A stretch of 64,000 bases of DNA from Branchipolynoe longqiensis (taxonomy: Eukaryota > Annelida > Polychaeta > Phyllodocida > Polynoidae). The notes below the pieces were generated by a model, which saw only the letters and a list, made by a program, of their open reading frames with translations, had not been told where the DNA came from and made no database searches. Numbering within the stretch: the stretch's first letter is position 1; every line of letters begins with the position of its first letter. This document shows positions 46,610 to 56,697 of this stretch, piece by piece. The stretch is from the NCBI GenBank assembly GCA_030323885.1, contig CM059187.1, forward strand, positions 83,536,027-83,600,026, written 5' to 3'. A program made the translations under genes and the position numbers.

Positions 46610-46815
46610 ACCCTTGGACCCATTCCTTCACCAGTTCACCTCCAGTCATCCTAACACTGAGCAAACCAGTCCTTGCTATATCCTATTAATGTCGAGCGGC
46701 AGGCTATGAAGTGACAAGTACCAATTTTGTAAGTCATCGGTTTGACTCGACTGGGAACCGAACTCCAGATCTCACACACGCAATGTCCACGCTCGACTGA
46801 TTTGCCAGGTGTTGT
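46610..46815 (-). mobile_element. SINE-1 copy, 3' part missing
   Basis: Minus-strand head (GGCAAATCAGTCGAGCGTGG) at about 46780-46808 and half of the body. The 3' half is replaced by unrelated sequence at 46610. Confidence 0.82.
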
Positions 46816-47149
46816 CTTGTTCCAACTTAGCCATATAAAATAAATAATATCTAAAAGAACAACTTAGCTGAACAACGGCAGCTCGACACCTGCTCTGACC
46901 CATTGCGCTTATTGCGCATGCGCAGTTACGAGACCTGTCAGACACTCAGCCATCAGCGTCCGGTTAGGACTAATGGAAAGCAGCGTGCGGACGCTGAAAT
47001 GTACACACGCGATCAACCCTGACCACGTGACCATCATCTATGTCACCAGCACCCGATCACCCAGCGTCCCACAAGCCTCAGTGGAGCCGCATTGAAAACG
47101 AGGCTTCCGTCGGCTGCGTTTGTTATCGTACACAGTGGGACTATATAGC

Positions 47150-47325
47150 TATTGTTTGTTTGTTGGCGTTTTACGTCCTGGCAACATTTTAGGTCATATC
47201 AGGACGGCTACAGACTGGTGACAGTGCAAGCACACTAATGCCGACCTTATATTAAGTTATAGTGCTGCTGCACTGGAAGACCATGCTGCTGGTCACATGA
47301 CCCGATTTCCCGCTCGCCAACTCAG
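47150..47325 (-). mobile_element. SINE-1 copy, 3' half only
   Basis: Starts with the conserved end GTTTGTTGGCGTTTTACGTC and stops at about 47325, where the 11-bp array starts. The head is missing. Confidence 0.82.
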
Positions 47326-47329
47326 GGTG

Positions 47330-47815
47330 GCGCCAGGCCCGCGCCAGGGCCGCGCCAGGGCCGCGCCAGGGCCGCGCCAGGGCCGCGCCAGGGCCGCGCC
47401 AGGGCCGCGCCAGGGCCGCGCCAGGGCCGCGCCAGGGCCGCGCCAGGGCCGCGCCAGGGCCGCGCCAGGGCCGCGCCAGGGCGCGGCAGGGCGCGCCGCC
47501 GCGCCAGGGCGCGCCATGGCCGCGCCAGAGCCGTGCCAGGGCCGTGCCAGGGCCGCGCCAGGGCCATGCCAGGGCCGCGCCAGGGCCGCGCCAGGGCCGC
47601 GCCAGGGCCGCGCCAGGGCCGCACCAGGGCCGCGCCAGGGCCGCGCCAGGGCCGCGCCAGGGCCGCGCCAGGGCCGCGCTAGGGCCGCACCAGGGCCGCG
47701 CCAGGGCCGCACCAGGGCCGCGCCAGGGCCGCACCAGGGCCGTGCCAGGGCCGCGCCAGGGCGGTGCCAGGGCCACGCCAGGGCCGCGCCAGGGCGGTGC
47801 CAGGGCGCCAACCAT
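47330..47815. repeat. 11-bp CpG-rich minisatellite (GGGCCGCGCCA), about 44 units
   Basis: Regular 11-bp period with few variants; an irregular patch with an inverted phase is at 47478-47525. Long alanine/arginine/proline frames on both strands are artefacts. Very high CpG density. Confidence 0.96.
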
Positions 47816-48025
47816 TTTGAATGGCGCCGCCGGAACAGGACGCAAGGAGGTTGCTCGTGTAGCAGCAGCAACCTCCTTGCGTCCAAAATTCCTGAAATGG
47901 ACACTGAGAGGTTGGCGTCCTCGCGGCGACAGCACTCAATCAGGGCGTAAGGAGGGCGCAAGGAGGACGTTTTGACGACGCGAATCGATCGTTAGCGAAC
48001 GCAGGCCTCGTGTGACTGGGGTATT
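47816..48025 (-). mobile_element. MITE-B right end next to the 11-bp array
   Basis: The end GCCTCGTGTGACTGGGGTATTA (without its first two bases within the family consensus) matches the right end at 38475-38495. The interior carries an inverted pair GCAAGGAGGTTGCT / AGCAACCTCCTTGC at 47839-47880. The left end was not found, so the array may have grown inside this element or broken it. Confidence 0.65.
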
Positions 48026-48092
48026 ACATAACTGTTCCAGGGTTCGGGGTTGATTGAATAATTGATAATGGTTTATTACCATGCTAGCAAAC

Positions 48093-48342
48093 AGCAGGGA
48101 CAAATAGTTTTGCGCCTGTCTGGACATGTCCTTGCCGATGTGAAACCTCTATTTGCTCCCCGAGAGAGTGCCGCTGGTAACTTGCAAAAGCCAGCTCTTC
48201 AACACTTTTGCAGGCAGCTTTCATGAAATGTACAACCGCACAACATCACTCTCACAGCAGAGAGCTAAATGGAGAGCGGCAGTCAAGTAATGAAAGCAGT
48301 CTTTGTCGCATCGCGACCGACAGCATGATGATGATGATGATG
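48093..48342 (+). mobile_element. RTE-like LINE derivative, 5'-truncated
   Basis: Starts AGCAGGGACAAATAGTTTTG and ends in GATGATGATG. It keeps the distal 5' module and the 3' module (GAGAGCTAAATGGAGAGCGG) with no reverse transcriptase. Confidence 0.85.
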
Positions 48343-48479
48343 AGCAAACAGCAAAAACAGCAAAAACAAAAATAGAAACAACAAAAGTGGTTGTGCTATT
48401 TATTTTGTTAATGTTGTTATGGGTTCATGTACAATTTTGAAGCGGGTAAATTTGTGTTAAATGACAGAGAACTTGTTTT

Positions 48480-48790
48480 CTAGGGAGCCAGCACAGTGAA
48501 CATGCATAGGAAGCATGCATAGTGAACATACCCAGGGAGCATGCATAGTGAACCTGCATAGGGAGCAGGCATAGTATACATACATAGGGAGCATGTATAG
48601 TGAGCACGCATAGGGAGCATACATAATGAACATGCATAAGGAGTATGCTTAGTGAACATGCATAGGGAGCATGCAGAGTGAACATGAATATGGAGCATGC
48701 ATAGTGAACATGCATAGTGAGCATGCAGAGTGGACATACATAGGGAGCATGGATAGTGAACATGCATAAGGAGTATGCATAGGTATGCAG
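48480..48790. repeat. 13-bp array (AGGGAGCATGCAT / AGTGAACATGCAT), left block
   Basis: Two 13-bp half-units alternate. The same array resumes at 49973-50155 after the RTE-like insertion. Confidence 0.92.
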
Positions 48791-49972
48791 GAGTATGCAG
48801 GTATGCAGGTATTGCAGGTATAGCAATACCTCAGGGAGTTTGACGCCCCTGCCTTGCAGAGTTGTAAACCACTGCCTTGTGGTACAGGTCCTTGACAGAA
48901 CCAAAGGCTAAGGGAGCAAACCCTAAACAGAAAACCATGTCACTGTGGCAGCATTAAGGGCGGTTGATGTATGGAACTCCCAACATCTCCCGACCACCCA
49001 CTGCAGGGACAAATAGTTTTGCGCCTGTCTTGACATGTTCTTGCCAGTGTGAAACCTCTATTTGCTCCCCGAGAGAGTGCCGCTGGTAACTTGCAAAAGC
49101 CAGCAGCACTTCAACACTTTTGCAGGCAGCTTTCATGCAATGTGAGAGCTACTATTCGCAGATGACAGTGCACTGGTTGCCCACTCTGTTGAAGAGATCC
49201 AGAAAATAGTGGACGCTTTCTCCGATGCATCAAAGAAGTTTGGCCTGAAAATTAACATCAAGAAGACGGAGGTGCTGTACCAACCCAACTCTACAGGAAC
49301 CCGAGAGGAGGAGATCATGGTTGACGGAAACAAGCTGAACTCTGTTCCGGAATTCACCTATCTCGGAAGCACTATATCAAGTGATGGACGCATTGATGCT
49401 GAGATACAGAGGAGGATGGCCAAGGCTAGCGCATCTTTCGGCCGACTACGCCAGAGACTCTGGAACAACCACCATGTGTCCATTCGGGTCAAAGGTAAGA
49501 TCTACCGCACAATCGTGCTATCCACCCTACTATACGGAGCCGAGGCCTGGACAGTGTACAGACGGCAGGTGAAAAACCTGCATGCCTTCATGATGCGACA
49601 TCTGCGTTCAATCATGAGGCTAACCTGGAAGGACAAAGTGACGAATAAGGAAATACTCGAACGGATGGGGCTGCCCTCTATGGAAGATCTTCTGATCAAA
49701 AAGAATCTCCGGTGGACTGGACACCTCATGAGGATGTCATCAGACAGGCTACCAAAGCAGATCCTCTATTCTCAACTGTCTTCTGGCTACAGAAAGAGAG
49801 GGCGCCCCGTCTCCGGTTCAAGGATACCATCAAGAGAAACCTGAAGCTGAGAGACATTAAGACCGACTCATGGACGCAACTCTCACAGCAGAGAGCTAAA
49901 TGGAGAGCGGCAGTCAAGTAATGAAAGCAGTCTTTGTCGCATCGCGACTGACAGCATGATGATGATGATAGT
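48791..49972 (+). mobile_element. RTE-like LINE copy that keeps the reverse-transcriptase 3' half
   Basis: It begins near GCAATACCTCAGGGAGTTTG (48823), carries the 5' module to about 49140, then the reverse-transcriptase segment, and ends with a GATGATGATG tail at 49958-49970. Both sides are blocks of one 13-bp array, which indicates insertion into the array. The 5' module joins the reverse transcriptase abruptly at 49141, so this copy is itself internally deleted. Confidence 0.82.
49144..49921 (+). pseudogene. RTE-like reverse transcriptase, C-terminal half with frameshift
   Basis: The first codons encode LLFADDSALVAH, containing the FADD catalytic box, followed by the thumb and C-terminal region (FTYLGSTISSDGRIDAEIQR near 49350; RSIMRLTWKDK near 49600). 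At about 49803-49810 one base is missing relative to 52657-53163, moving the last 38 codons to another frame. Motifs suit the RTE-type clade of non-LTR elements. Everything N-terminal of the FADD box, including the endonuclease, is absent. Confidence 0.88.
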
Positions 49973-50155
49973 GAACACGCATATGGAGCATGCATAGTGG
50001 ACATGAATATGGAGCATGCATAGTGAACATACATAGGGAGCATGCATAGTGGACATACATAGGGAGCATGTATAATGAGCACACATAGGGAGCATGCATA
50101 GTGAACACACATAGGGAGCATGCATAGTGAACACGCATATGGAGCATGCATAGTA
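49973..50155. repeat. 13-bp array, right block
   Basis: Continuation of the array at 48480-48790, with GGAGCATGCATAGTGAACA words. It abuts the Ty3-like fragment. Confidence 0.9.
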
Positions 50156-50900
50156 CTAGTACTAATAGTTCTAGTACTAATTAAATGCACAGGCCTATGT
50201 ATTGCTGTTTCGTCTTCCTGCACTAGGACAGCACTCAAACTCTACTCAGACATATCTCTATACAATTTATAAGGTTTAGAAGGATCAGGAAATTTTAGAA
50301 GGACACATTCTAATAATGGACTCTTTAACTCATTCCAAGCATTTTCACATTCCATAGTCCAAAGATAAATAAGTAATAGGTGCTACTACATCAGCATAGT
50401 TAGGAATCAATTGTCGATAATATCCTGCCAAACCTAGCAAATGTCTTACTTCCTGTTTGCTAGTCGCAGAAGCCATATCCCTAATTGACCTCATTTTTTC
50501 AGGATCCGGTTTCAAGCCTGACTCACATACAACGTAACCTAAGAGTTTTACTTCAGCTTCTCTGAATTCACACTTAGACTCTTTAATAGTCATACCATTA
50601 TCCTGCAAGATGGTCAAAATGTGAGCTACATCATGTCAATGACTTTCTTCATCAGGTGAATAAATTTTGATGTCATCTAAATAAATTAAACAACCTTTTC
50701 CCCAAAACTCTGAAAAAATAGCATTCATCATTCTTTGAAAAACTGCTGGGGCATTGGTTAAGCCAAACTGCATAAGTTTAAATTGGAAAAGTCCCATATT
50801 AGTAATAATATGCTTCTCCCTCCTGAGGTTTCACTCAAAAAGTTGCACAAGGTACATTCACCTTTAACCCAGTGGTATAAGTCACCACGTAAAGAATCAT
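50156..50900 (-). pseudogene. Ty3/gypsy-type polymerase fragment (reverse transcriptase to RNase H)
   Basis: On the minus strand, IYLDDIKIYS near 50690 holds the YLDD catalytic box. LLGYVVCESGLKPDPEK near 50540 and LLGLAGYYRQLIPNYA near 50430 are typical of LTR-retrotransposon reverse transcriptase connection regions, and LSAVLVQEDE near 50220 begins an RNase H. Stops interrupt it at about 50635 and 50250. No LTR, protease or integrase is seen, so it is a fragment. Confidence 0.87.
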
Positions 50901-51224
50901 CCATCGAACGCGTGAGTGGCATAATCAATGTGCTATTGTAAACAGTGTTAGAACAAGATTAGCAGAATTGAAAATCAAGTATAGATTATTCTGTAAGTAG
51001 AAAAGAGTGGAGAACACTCTGGTAAGGTTAAAGCAGCCGAAAGTAGTCCCTTTTAATAAAAAAATATATTTTGCCGGCGATGCGAGGCTTCTATCATAAA
51101 TACCGTAAGAGAAAGCCTAGCATACCCTGCAAAATATCGACACTGTCAGAAAAGTCATCGACAACTCAATTTTATAATAATAAATTTGGACCCCCACAGA
51201 GTCAAAGAAACAAGAAAAAGCACT
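50901..51224. other. Unassigned stretch
   Basis: No gene or family recognised; may be flank or more distant parts of the Ty3-like fragment. Confidence 0.3.
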
Positions 51225-51391
51225 ACCTACACAACACCCCACCAAAGCACCCCTACCAGCTGCTTTATATGGGTCCCAGGCGAGTGTCCACACAATACCA
51301 TTGCAACGATAATTACTAAAATTGCCTAAGCCGACCACCTCCCTAAATGGACCATTTAAAGTCGGTCCCATGGTCAGTCGATTTAGAGAGG
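51225..51391. mobile_element. CAGTAAAACCTC-ended MITE copy 3, left end lost
   Basis: The right part GACCACCTCCCTAAATGGAC and CGATTTAGAGAGG matches 45743-45920. The left terminal repeat is not recognisable. Confidence 0.7.
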
Positions 51392-51403
51392 TATCTAGCC
51401 TCC

Positions 51404-51665
51404 TACGAAGACGGTACCATTTTCTGAAAGTGTGCACTCCTGGTGAATTTTTAGTGCTGTCCCACCGGAAGAACCATGCCCTGATATCGCTCTCAGTTAC
51501 ACTATCTTGATACTTAGTAAACCACTCTTTGCTCTATCTTACTGATGATCAGTTCCCGGCTAGGTAGCGACATGTCTGAACATTGTAAATTACCGGTTTG
51601 TCTCCGTCGGGGTTCAAACCCACAAGCTCGCGGTCGGAAAGCTGGCCAGTGCTCTCACCGAAACA
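51404..51665 (-). mobile_element. SINE-1 copy, diverged
   Basis: Minus-strand head at about 51590-51662 with GGGTTTGAACCCCGA as box B, and a diverged body down to 51404. The 3' end is missing. Confidence 0.75.
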
Positions 51666-51718
51666 ACCACCTCTGATAAGATGGTAGGCGAGAAGGTGAT
51701 TAGGATGTCACCTTGTAT

Positions 51719-52053
51719 ATTAGAGTTACATAGTCCCATTTTCTGAGATAAGCATATTAGGTTGATCATTATAATCTACCTCAGTTTAGTTTGAAGTAAC
51801 TTTTATATTAAGTCACCAACTTTTGAGATATTTGAAGTGCAAATGTGCTAAATTAATGTTGGCAAGCTTGCTAAAACTGTAACACCATAGGCTTCTGCAG
51901 TAACAGGTTCTATTCAATTGCCTCAATATTCCCTGATATGTGACAATAAATGTTTAATAAGTGGACCAGTATCTAAGTTAGATATGTAGAATCAAATCTA
52001 GATAATGTTTTTGTTTTGAAATTTGATGTTGTCATTGGGCCATGTAGCTTTAG
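51719..52053 (+). mobile_element. MITE-A copy 10
   Basis: Near full length with a small deletion near the left end (GTTACATAGTCCCATTTTCT) and a right end GGCCATGTAGCTTTA. Confidence 0.85.
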
Positions 52054-52109
52054 AGGGAAAGTGATATCCAGACAAATTGTGTCCATACATAGTGACGTCA
52101 TAGTGATGC

Positions 52110-52312
52110 GTCACTAGGATACCATGCTGCCAGCAACAACATGACCCATAATCCCACATGTATCCTCACACTAAAACAACCAGTCCTTGCCCTATCCCAA
52201 GCGACAGGTAAGGTAGCAACATTTTGTAAGTATTTGGCATGATTGTGGATCGAACCCCAGAGTTCCACAGCAAAAGGCGGCTTCCCTACTCACTTGGCTA
52301 TGCCGCCCGGTC
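52110..52312 (-). mobile_element. SINE-1 copy, head and part of body
   Basis: Minus-strand head GGCATAGCCAAGTGAGTAGG at about 52280-52303, with box B GGGTTCGATCC; body down to GATACCATGCTGCC at 52118. Confidence 0.75.
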
Positions 52313-52595
52313 AATACCGTAGTTGTGCCATCACTGCACTGATAATCGGGAATGTCGTACGTATATTTAATAGGGTCTTTCCCCCGTTATTGTCATAGAC
52401 CACACCTACCAAATTAGACAAAGGAGCAAGATGTATTGTCACAACTCAATACCCAGATAAGAATATAGCACCAGCCAATTGACATACATGTGTATCATCA
52501 GAAGAGAGAATTGAGAACCTTATATGACAGCAAATTGGCTCTGTTGAGCATTGGTGATGTACTGCTGATATAGTGAGTAGGGGCCTCATTTGTCA

Positions 52596-53193
52596 TATCC
52601 AAGTGGTCATCATCATCATCATGCTGTCGGTCGCGATGCGACAAAGACTGCTTTCATTACTTGACTGACGCTCTCCATTTAGCTCTCTGCTGTGAGAGTT
52701 TCGTCCATGAGTCGGTCTTAATGTCTCTCAGCTTCAGGTTTCTCTTGATGGTATCCTTGAACCGGAGACGAGGACGCCCTCTCTTTCTGTAACCAGAAGA
52801 CAGTTGAGAATAGAGGATCTGCTTTGGTAGCCTGTCTGATGACATCCTCATGAGGTGTCCAGTCCACCGGAGATTCTTTTTGATCAGAAGATCTTCCATA
52901 GAGGGCAGCCCCGTCCGTTCGAGTATTTCCTTATTTGTCACTTTGTCCTTCCAGGTTAGCCTCATGATTGAACGCAGATGTCGCATCATGAAAGCATGCA
53001 GCTTTTTCACCTGTCGTCTGTACACTGTCCAGGCCTCGGCTCTGTATAGTAGGGTGGATAGCACGATTGCACAGTAGATCTTGCCTTTGACCCGAATGGA
53101 CACATGGTGGTTGTTCCAGAGTCTCTGGCGTAGTCGGCCGGAAGGTGTGCTAGCCTTGGCCATCCTCCTCTGTATTTCAGGCTATCCAAGTGG
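52596..53193 (-). mobile_element. RTE-like LINE, 5'-truncated, with 11-bp target duplication
   Basis: TATCCAAGTGG is at 52596-52606 and again at 53183-53193, directly flanking the element. The minus-strand tail is the CAT-repeat at 52607-52623. The insertion stops within the reverse-transcriptase C-terminal region, a classic 5' truncation from target-primed reverse transcription. Confidence 0.92.
52657..53163 (-). pseudogene. RTE-like reverse transcriptase C-terminal region, frame intact
   Basis: An uninterrupted frame of 168 codons, highly similar to 49414-49921: NNHHVSIRVKGKIY, RSIMRLTWKDKVTNKEILER, LIKKNLRWTGHLMR. It lacks the palm catalytic box and all upstream domains, so it cannot act alone. 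Its open frame compared with the frameshifted copy suggests a younger insertion. Confidence 0.9.
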
Positions 53194-53750
53194 TAGCAGT
53201 TGGAATAAGACACCATTGGAATAAAGCGCGATGGAATAAAATGTTATAAATCATCATATTATTCAATTCAATCAGCGCATCACAGTGACTACCATTGTCT
53301 CATATCTTTCGCTGTCCATATCAAACCCTACAATACTTTATTTAAAGTTAAAATTCTAAATGGCAAGTGACCAATGCTCTATTATTTTTCCCGGTTGCCT
53401 GCGGTCCAGGCATACTTGCCCTACTTCTCAGCTAGCACCCGGCTCCCCAGGCTACTCCAACAATTCTATGGAAGCATAGAAGATACCAAAGTATATATAT
53501 CAGATTACCAACCAATTACCGACGACATTCTCAATAATATGTGTATAAATAATATTTATTCCACACATATTTAAAATTCTTTTAACTATTTGTAATGTGA
53601 GGTGGTATGCAGCTGTCTACCTGCGTATATGGAAGCAAGCCCCTGGTGAGATGGAGAAGAGGGGAGGAGAGAAGGCAGGCTGGTGGCACCAGTACATGGG
53701 TAGAGCTGGGCCGACCTCTCTGCGCAAAGAGCTGTCCAACAGCAAACAAC
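53194..53750. other. Unassigned stretch
   Basis: No gene recognised. It leads into the 10-bp array. Confidence 0.3.
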
Positions 53751-53754
53751 AGCG

Positions 53755-54235
53755 CACAGAGGGACACAGCAGCACACAACAGCACACAACAGCACACAGC
53801 AGCACACAGCAGCACACAGCAGCACACAGCAGCACACAGCAGCACACAGCAGCACACAGCAGCACACAGCAGCACACAGCAGCACACAGCAGCACACAGC
53901 AGCACACAGCAGCACACAGCAGCACACAGCAGCACACAGCAGCACACAGCAGCACACAATAGCACACAATAGCACACAGCAGCACACAGCAGCAAACAAG
54001 AGCACACAGGGCATACAGCAGCACCCAGCAGCACACAGCAGCACACAGCAGCACACATCAACACACAACAGCACACAGCAGCACACATCAACACATCAAC
54101 ACATAACAGCACACAGCAGCACACAACAGCACACGGCAGCACACAGCAGCACACAGCAGCACACAGCAGCACACAGCAGCACACAGCAGCACACAGCAGC
54201 ACACAGCAGCACACAGCAGCACACAGCTGCCAAAT
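53755..54235. repeat. 10-bp minisatellite (ACACAGCAGC), about 47 units
   Basis: Very regular to 53950, then with variants ACACAATAGC, ACACATCAAC and a few length changes, then regular again to 54230. Open frames rich in Cys/Leu/Val on the minus strand or Thr/Gln/His on the plus strand are artefacts. Confidence 0.97.
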
Positions 54236-54379
54236 CGCTTTAAGCGGATGACGAGAACCAATTCCCACAATTCACAGCGACGGCCGTGGTTGTTATTCGC
54301 CGCACACAACTTCCGGTGAGGCCAACTCGCTGTCCAGTTATCCCAGACCACCACCACCACCCTCCCAGGGCGGAAAGTG

Positions 54380-56130
54380 GTGCACGGGTGGGTGGGTAGA
54401 TGGCTAGATGGTTCTGTTGGTGATTGAGTGGGTGGGTGGGTGGGTCAGTGGGTGGGTGGAAGGGTGGGTCGGAGGATGGTTAGATAGTTCAGTGAGTGGG
54501 TGTGGGGGGTGAGAGGGAGGGCGGTTAGATGGTTCAGTGGATGGGTGAGTGCGTGGTTGGGAGGGTGGATGGTTAGGTTGTTGAATGGGTGGGTGAGTGG
54601 GTGGTTGGGAGGGTGGATCGTTAGATGGTTCAGTGGGTGGCTGAGTGGGTGGTTGGGAGGGTGGATGGTTAGATGGTTCAGTGGGTGGGTGAGTGGGTGG
54701 TTGGGAGGGTGGTTGGTTAGATGGTTCGGTGGGTGGGTGAGTGGGTGGTTGGGGGTGGGTAATGTTCTGGTGGGTGAGTGGGTGGTTGGAGGGGGATGGT
54801 TAGATGGTTCAGTGGGTGGGTGAGTGGGTGGTTGGGAGGGTGGCTGGTTAGGTGGTTAAATGGGTGGGTGGGGGTGGTGGGAGGGTGGATGGTTAGAGGG
54901 TTCAGTGGGTGGGTGAGTGGGTGGTTGGGGGGTGGGGTTGATGGTTAGTGGGTGGGTGAGTGGGTGGTTGGGAGGGTGGATGGTTAGATGGTAGTGGGTG
55001 GTGTGAGTGGGTGGTTGGGAGGGTGGATGGTTAGATGGTTCTGGGTGGGTGAGTGGGTGAGTTGGAGGGTGGATGGTTAGGTGGTTCAATGGATGGGTGA
55101 GTGGGTGGTTGGGAGGGTGGATGGTTAGGTGGTTCAATGGGTGGGTGAGTGGGTGGTTGGGAGGGTGGATGGTTGGATGGTTCAGTGGGTGGGTGAGTGG
55201 GTGGTTGGGAGGGTGGATGGTTAGATGGTTCAGTGGGTGGATGAGTGGGTGGTTGGGAGGGTGGATGGTTAGATGGTTCAGTGGGTGGGTGAGTGGGTGG
55301 TTGGGAGGGTGGATGGTTAGATGGTTCAGTGGGTGGGTGAGTGGGTGGTTGGGAGGGTGGATGGTTAGGTGGTTCAATGGGTGGGTGAGTGGGTGGTTGG
55401 GAGGGTGGATGGTTGGATGGTTCAGTGGGTGGGTGAGTGGGTGAGTGGGAGGGTGGATGGTTAGGTGGTTCAATGGATGGGTGAGTGGGTGAGCGGGAGG
55501 GTGGGTGGCTAAGTGTGTGGGTATATGAGTGGGGGAGTGGAAGGCTACGTGAGTGGATGGGTATGTGAGTGGGTGAGTTGGAAGGTTTGTGCGTGTGGAT
55601 ATGTGAGGGGGTGAATGGAGGGTGGGTGTGTGGGTGGGTATGTGAGTGGGTAAGTGGGAGGGTGGGGGAGTGGGGGAGTTGGAGGGTAGGTGTGTGGGTG
55701 GGTATGTGAGTGGGTGAGTTGGAGGGTGGGTGAGAGGGTTTGTATGTGAGTTGGTGAGTTGGAGGGTGGGTGAGTGGGTGGGTATGTGAGTTTGTGAGTT
55801 GGAGGGTGGTGAGTGGGTGGGTATGTGTGTTGGTGAGTTGGAGGGTGGGTGAGCGGGTGCGTATGTGAGTTGGTGAGTTGGAGGGTGGGTGAGTGGGTCC
55901 GTATGTGAGTTGGTGAGTTGGAGGGTGGGTGAGTGGTTGCGTATGTGGGTGGGTGAATTGGAGGGTGGGTGAGTGGGTGGGTATGTGAGTGGCAGTGTTG
56001 GAGGGTGGGTGTGTTGGAGGGTGTGGGAGTGTGTGAGTTGGAGCTTAGGTCTGTGGGTGGGTATGTGGGTGGGTGAGTTGGAGGGTGGGTTAGTGGGTGA
56101 GTGGGTGAGTGGGTGAGTGGGTGAGTTGGA
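54380..56130. repeat. 48-bp and related GT-rich minisatellite, C-poor on + strand
   Basis: From about 54560 to 55450 the period is 48 bp, beginning GGGTGGGTGAGTGGGTGGTT. From about 55500 a related 40-bp form with GTATGTGAGTTGGTGAGTTG takes over. The + strand is G/T-rich with little C. The many GGGTGGGTG runs could form G-quadruplexes. The long proline/threonine frame on the minus strand is not a gene. Confidence 0.95.
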
Positions 56131-56350
56131 TGGTAAGTGTGTGGAAGGGAAGGGGTTGAGGAATGAAACCCACCCTATAAGCATCACCAGGGGGCTGCTA
56201 CATAACGCTACGCTATCGACCCGACCTGTCCAACCACCCCCTACTTCACCACACACAGCCGGCCTGGTCAATGTGGTCGCAGCACACTATCAGGCGCCGG
56301 CATACATTAGAACTTCGCAAAGTAAAACAGAAATGAGGGAGAGAAACCAG
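56131..56350. other. Unassigned stretch
   Basis: Short unique sequence between the array and the next SINE. Confidence 0.3.
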
Positions 56351-56655
56351 ACGGGATGGCCGAATGAGCTAGAGCGTCCATCCCCCGTATTGGTGGATCG
56401 TGGGTTCGAGCCCTGGTCGAGTCAAGCCAATGACTTAAAAATTGGTACTTGCCACTTCCTAGGCTGGGGCTTGCGATTATTCGGATAGGGCAAGGACTGG
56501 TTGACTCAGCGTGAGGATAATGTGACTGAGTGAGATATCAGGTCATGATGCTGGCAGCCTGGTCTGCCAGTGAATGTGTACTGTCACAAGTCAGTACCCA
56601 TCCTGATATAACCTTATATGTTCTCACGATGTAAAACTCCAACAACCAAGATGCG
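56351..56655 (+). mobile_element. SINE-1 copy, full length
   Basis: Head GACGGGATGGCCGAATGAGC, box B GGGTTCGAGCCC, body, and end GATGTAAAACTCCAACAACC. The head is the same sub-type as 25781. Confidence 0.92.
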
Positions 56656-56697
56656 CTTTAGTAACTTTAGTGGAACTGGACGGGTTTTTTGCTTAGG

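Noticed and set aside
47252..47961. Alanine/arginine/proline-rich frames of over 200 codons on both strands
   Set aside because: The 11-bp CpG-rich array lacks stops in most frames; overlap on both strands marks them as artefacts.
53582..54268. Cysteine/leucine/valine-rich 228-codon frame
   Set aside because: Encoded by the 10-bp ACACAGCAGC array.
54856..56271. 471-codon frame rich in Pro, Thr and His
   Set aside because: It is the reverse strand of the 48-bp/40-bp minisatellite.
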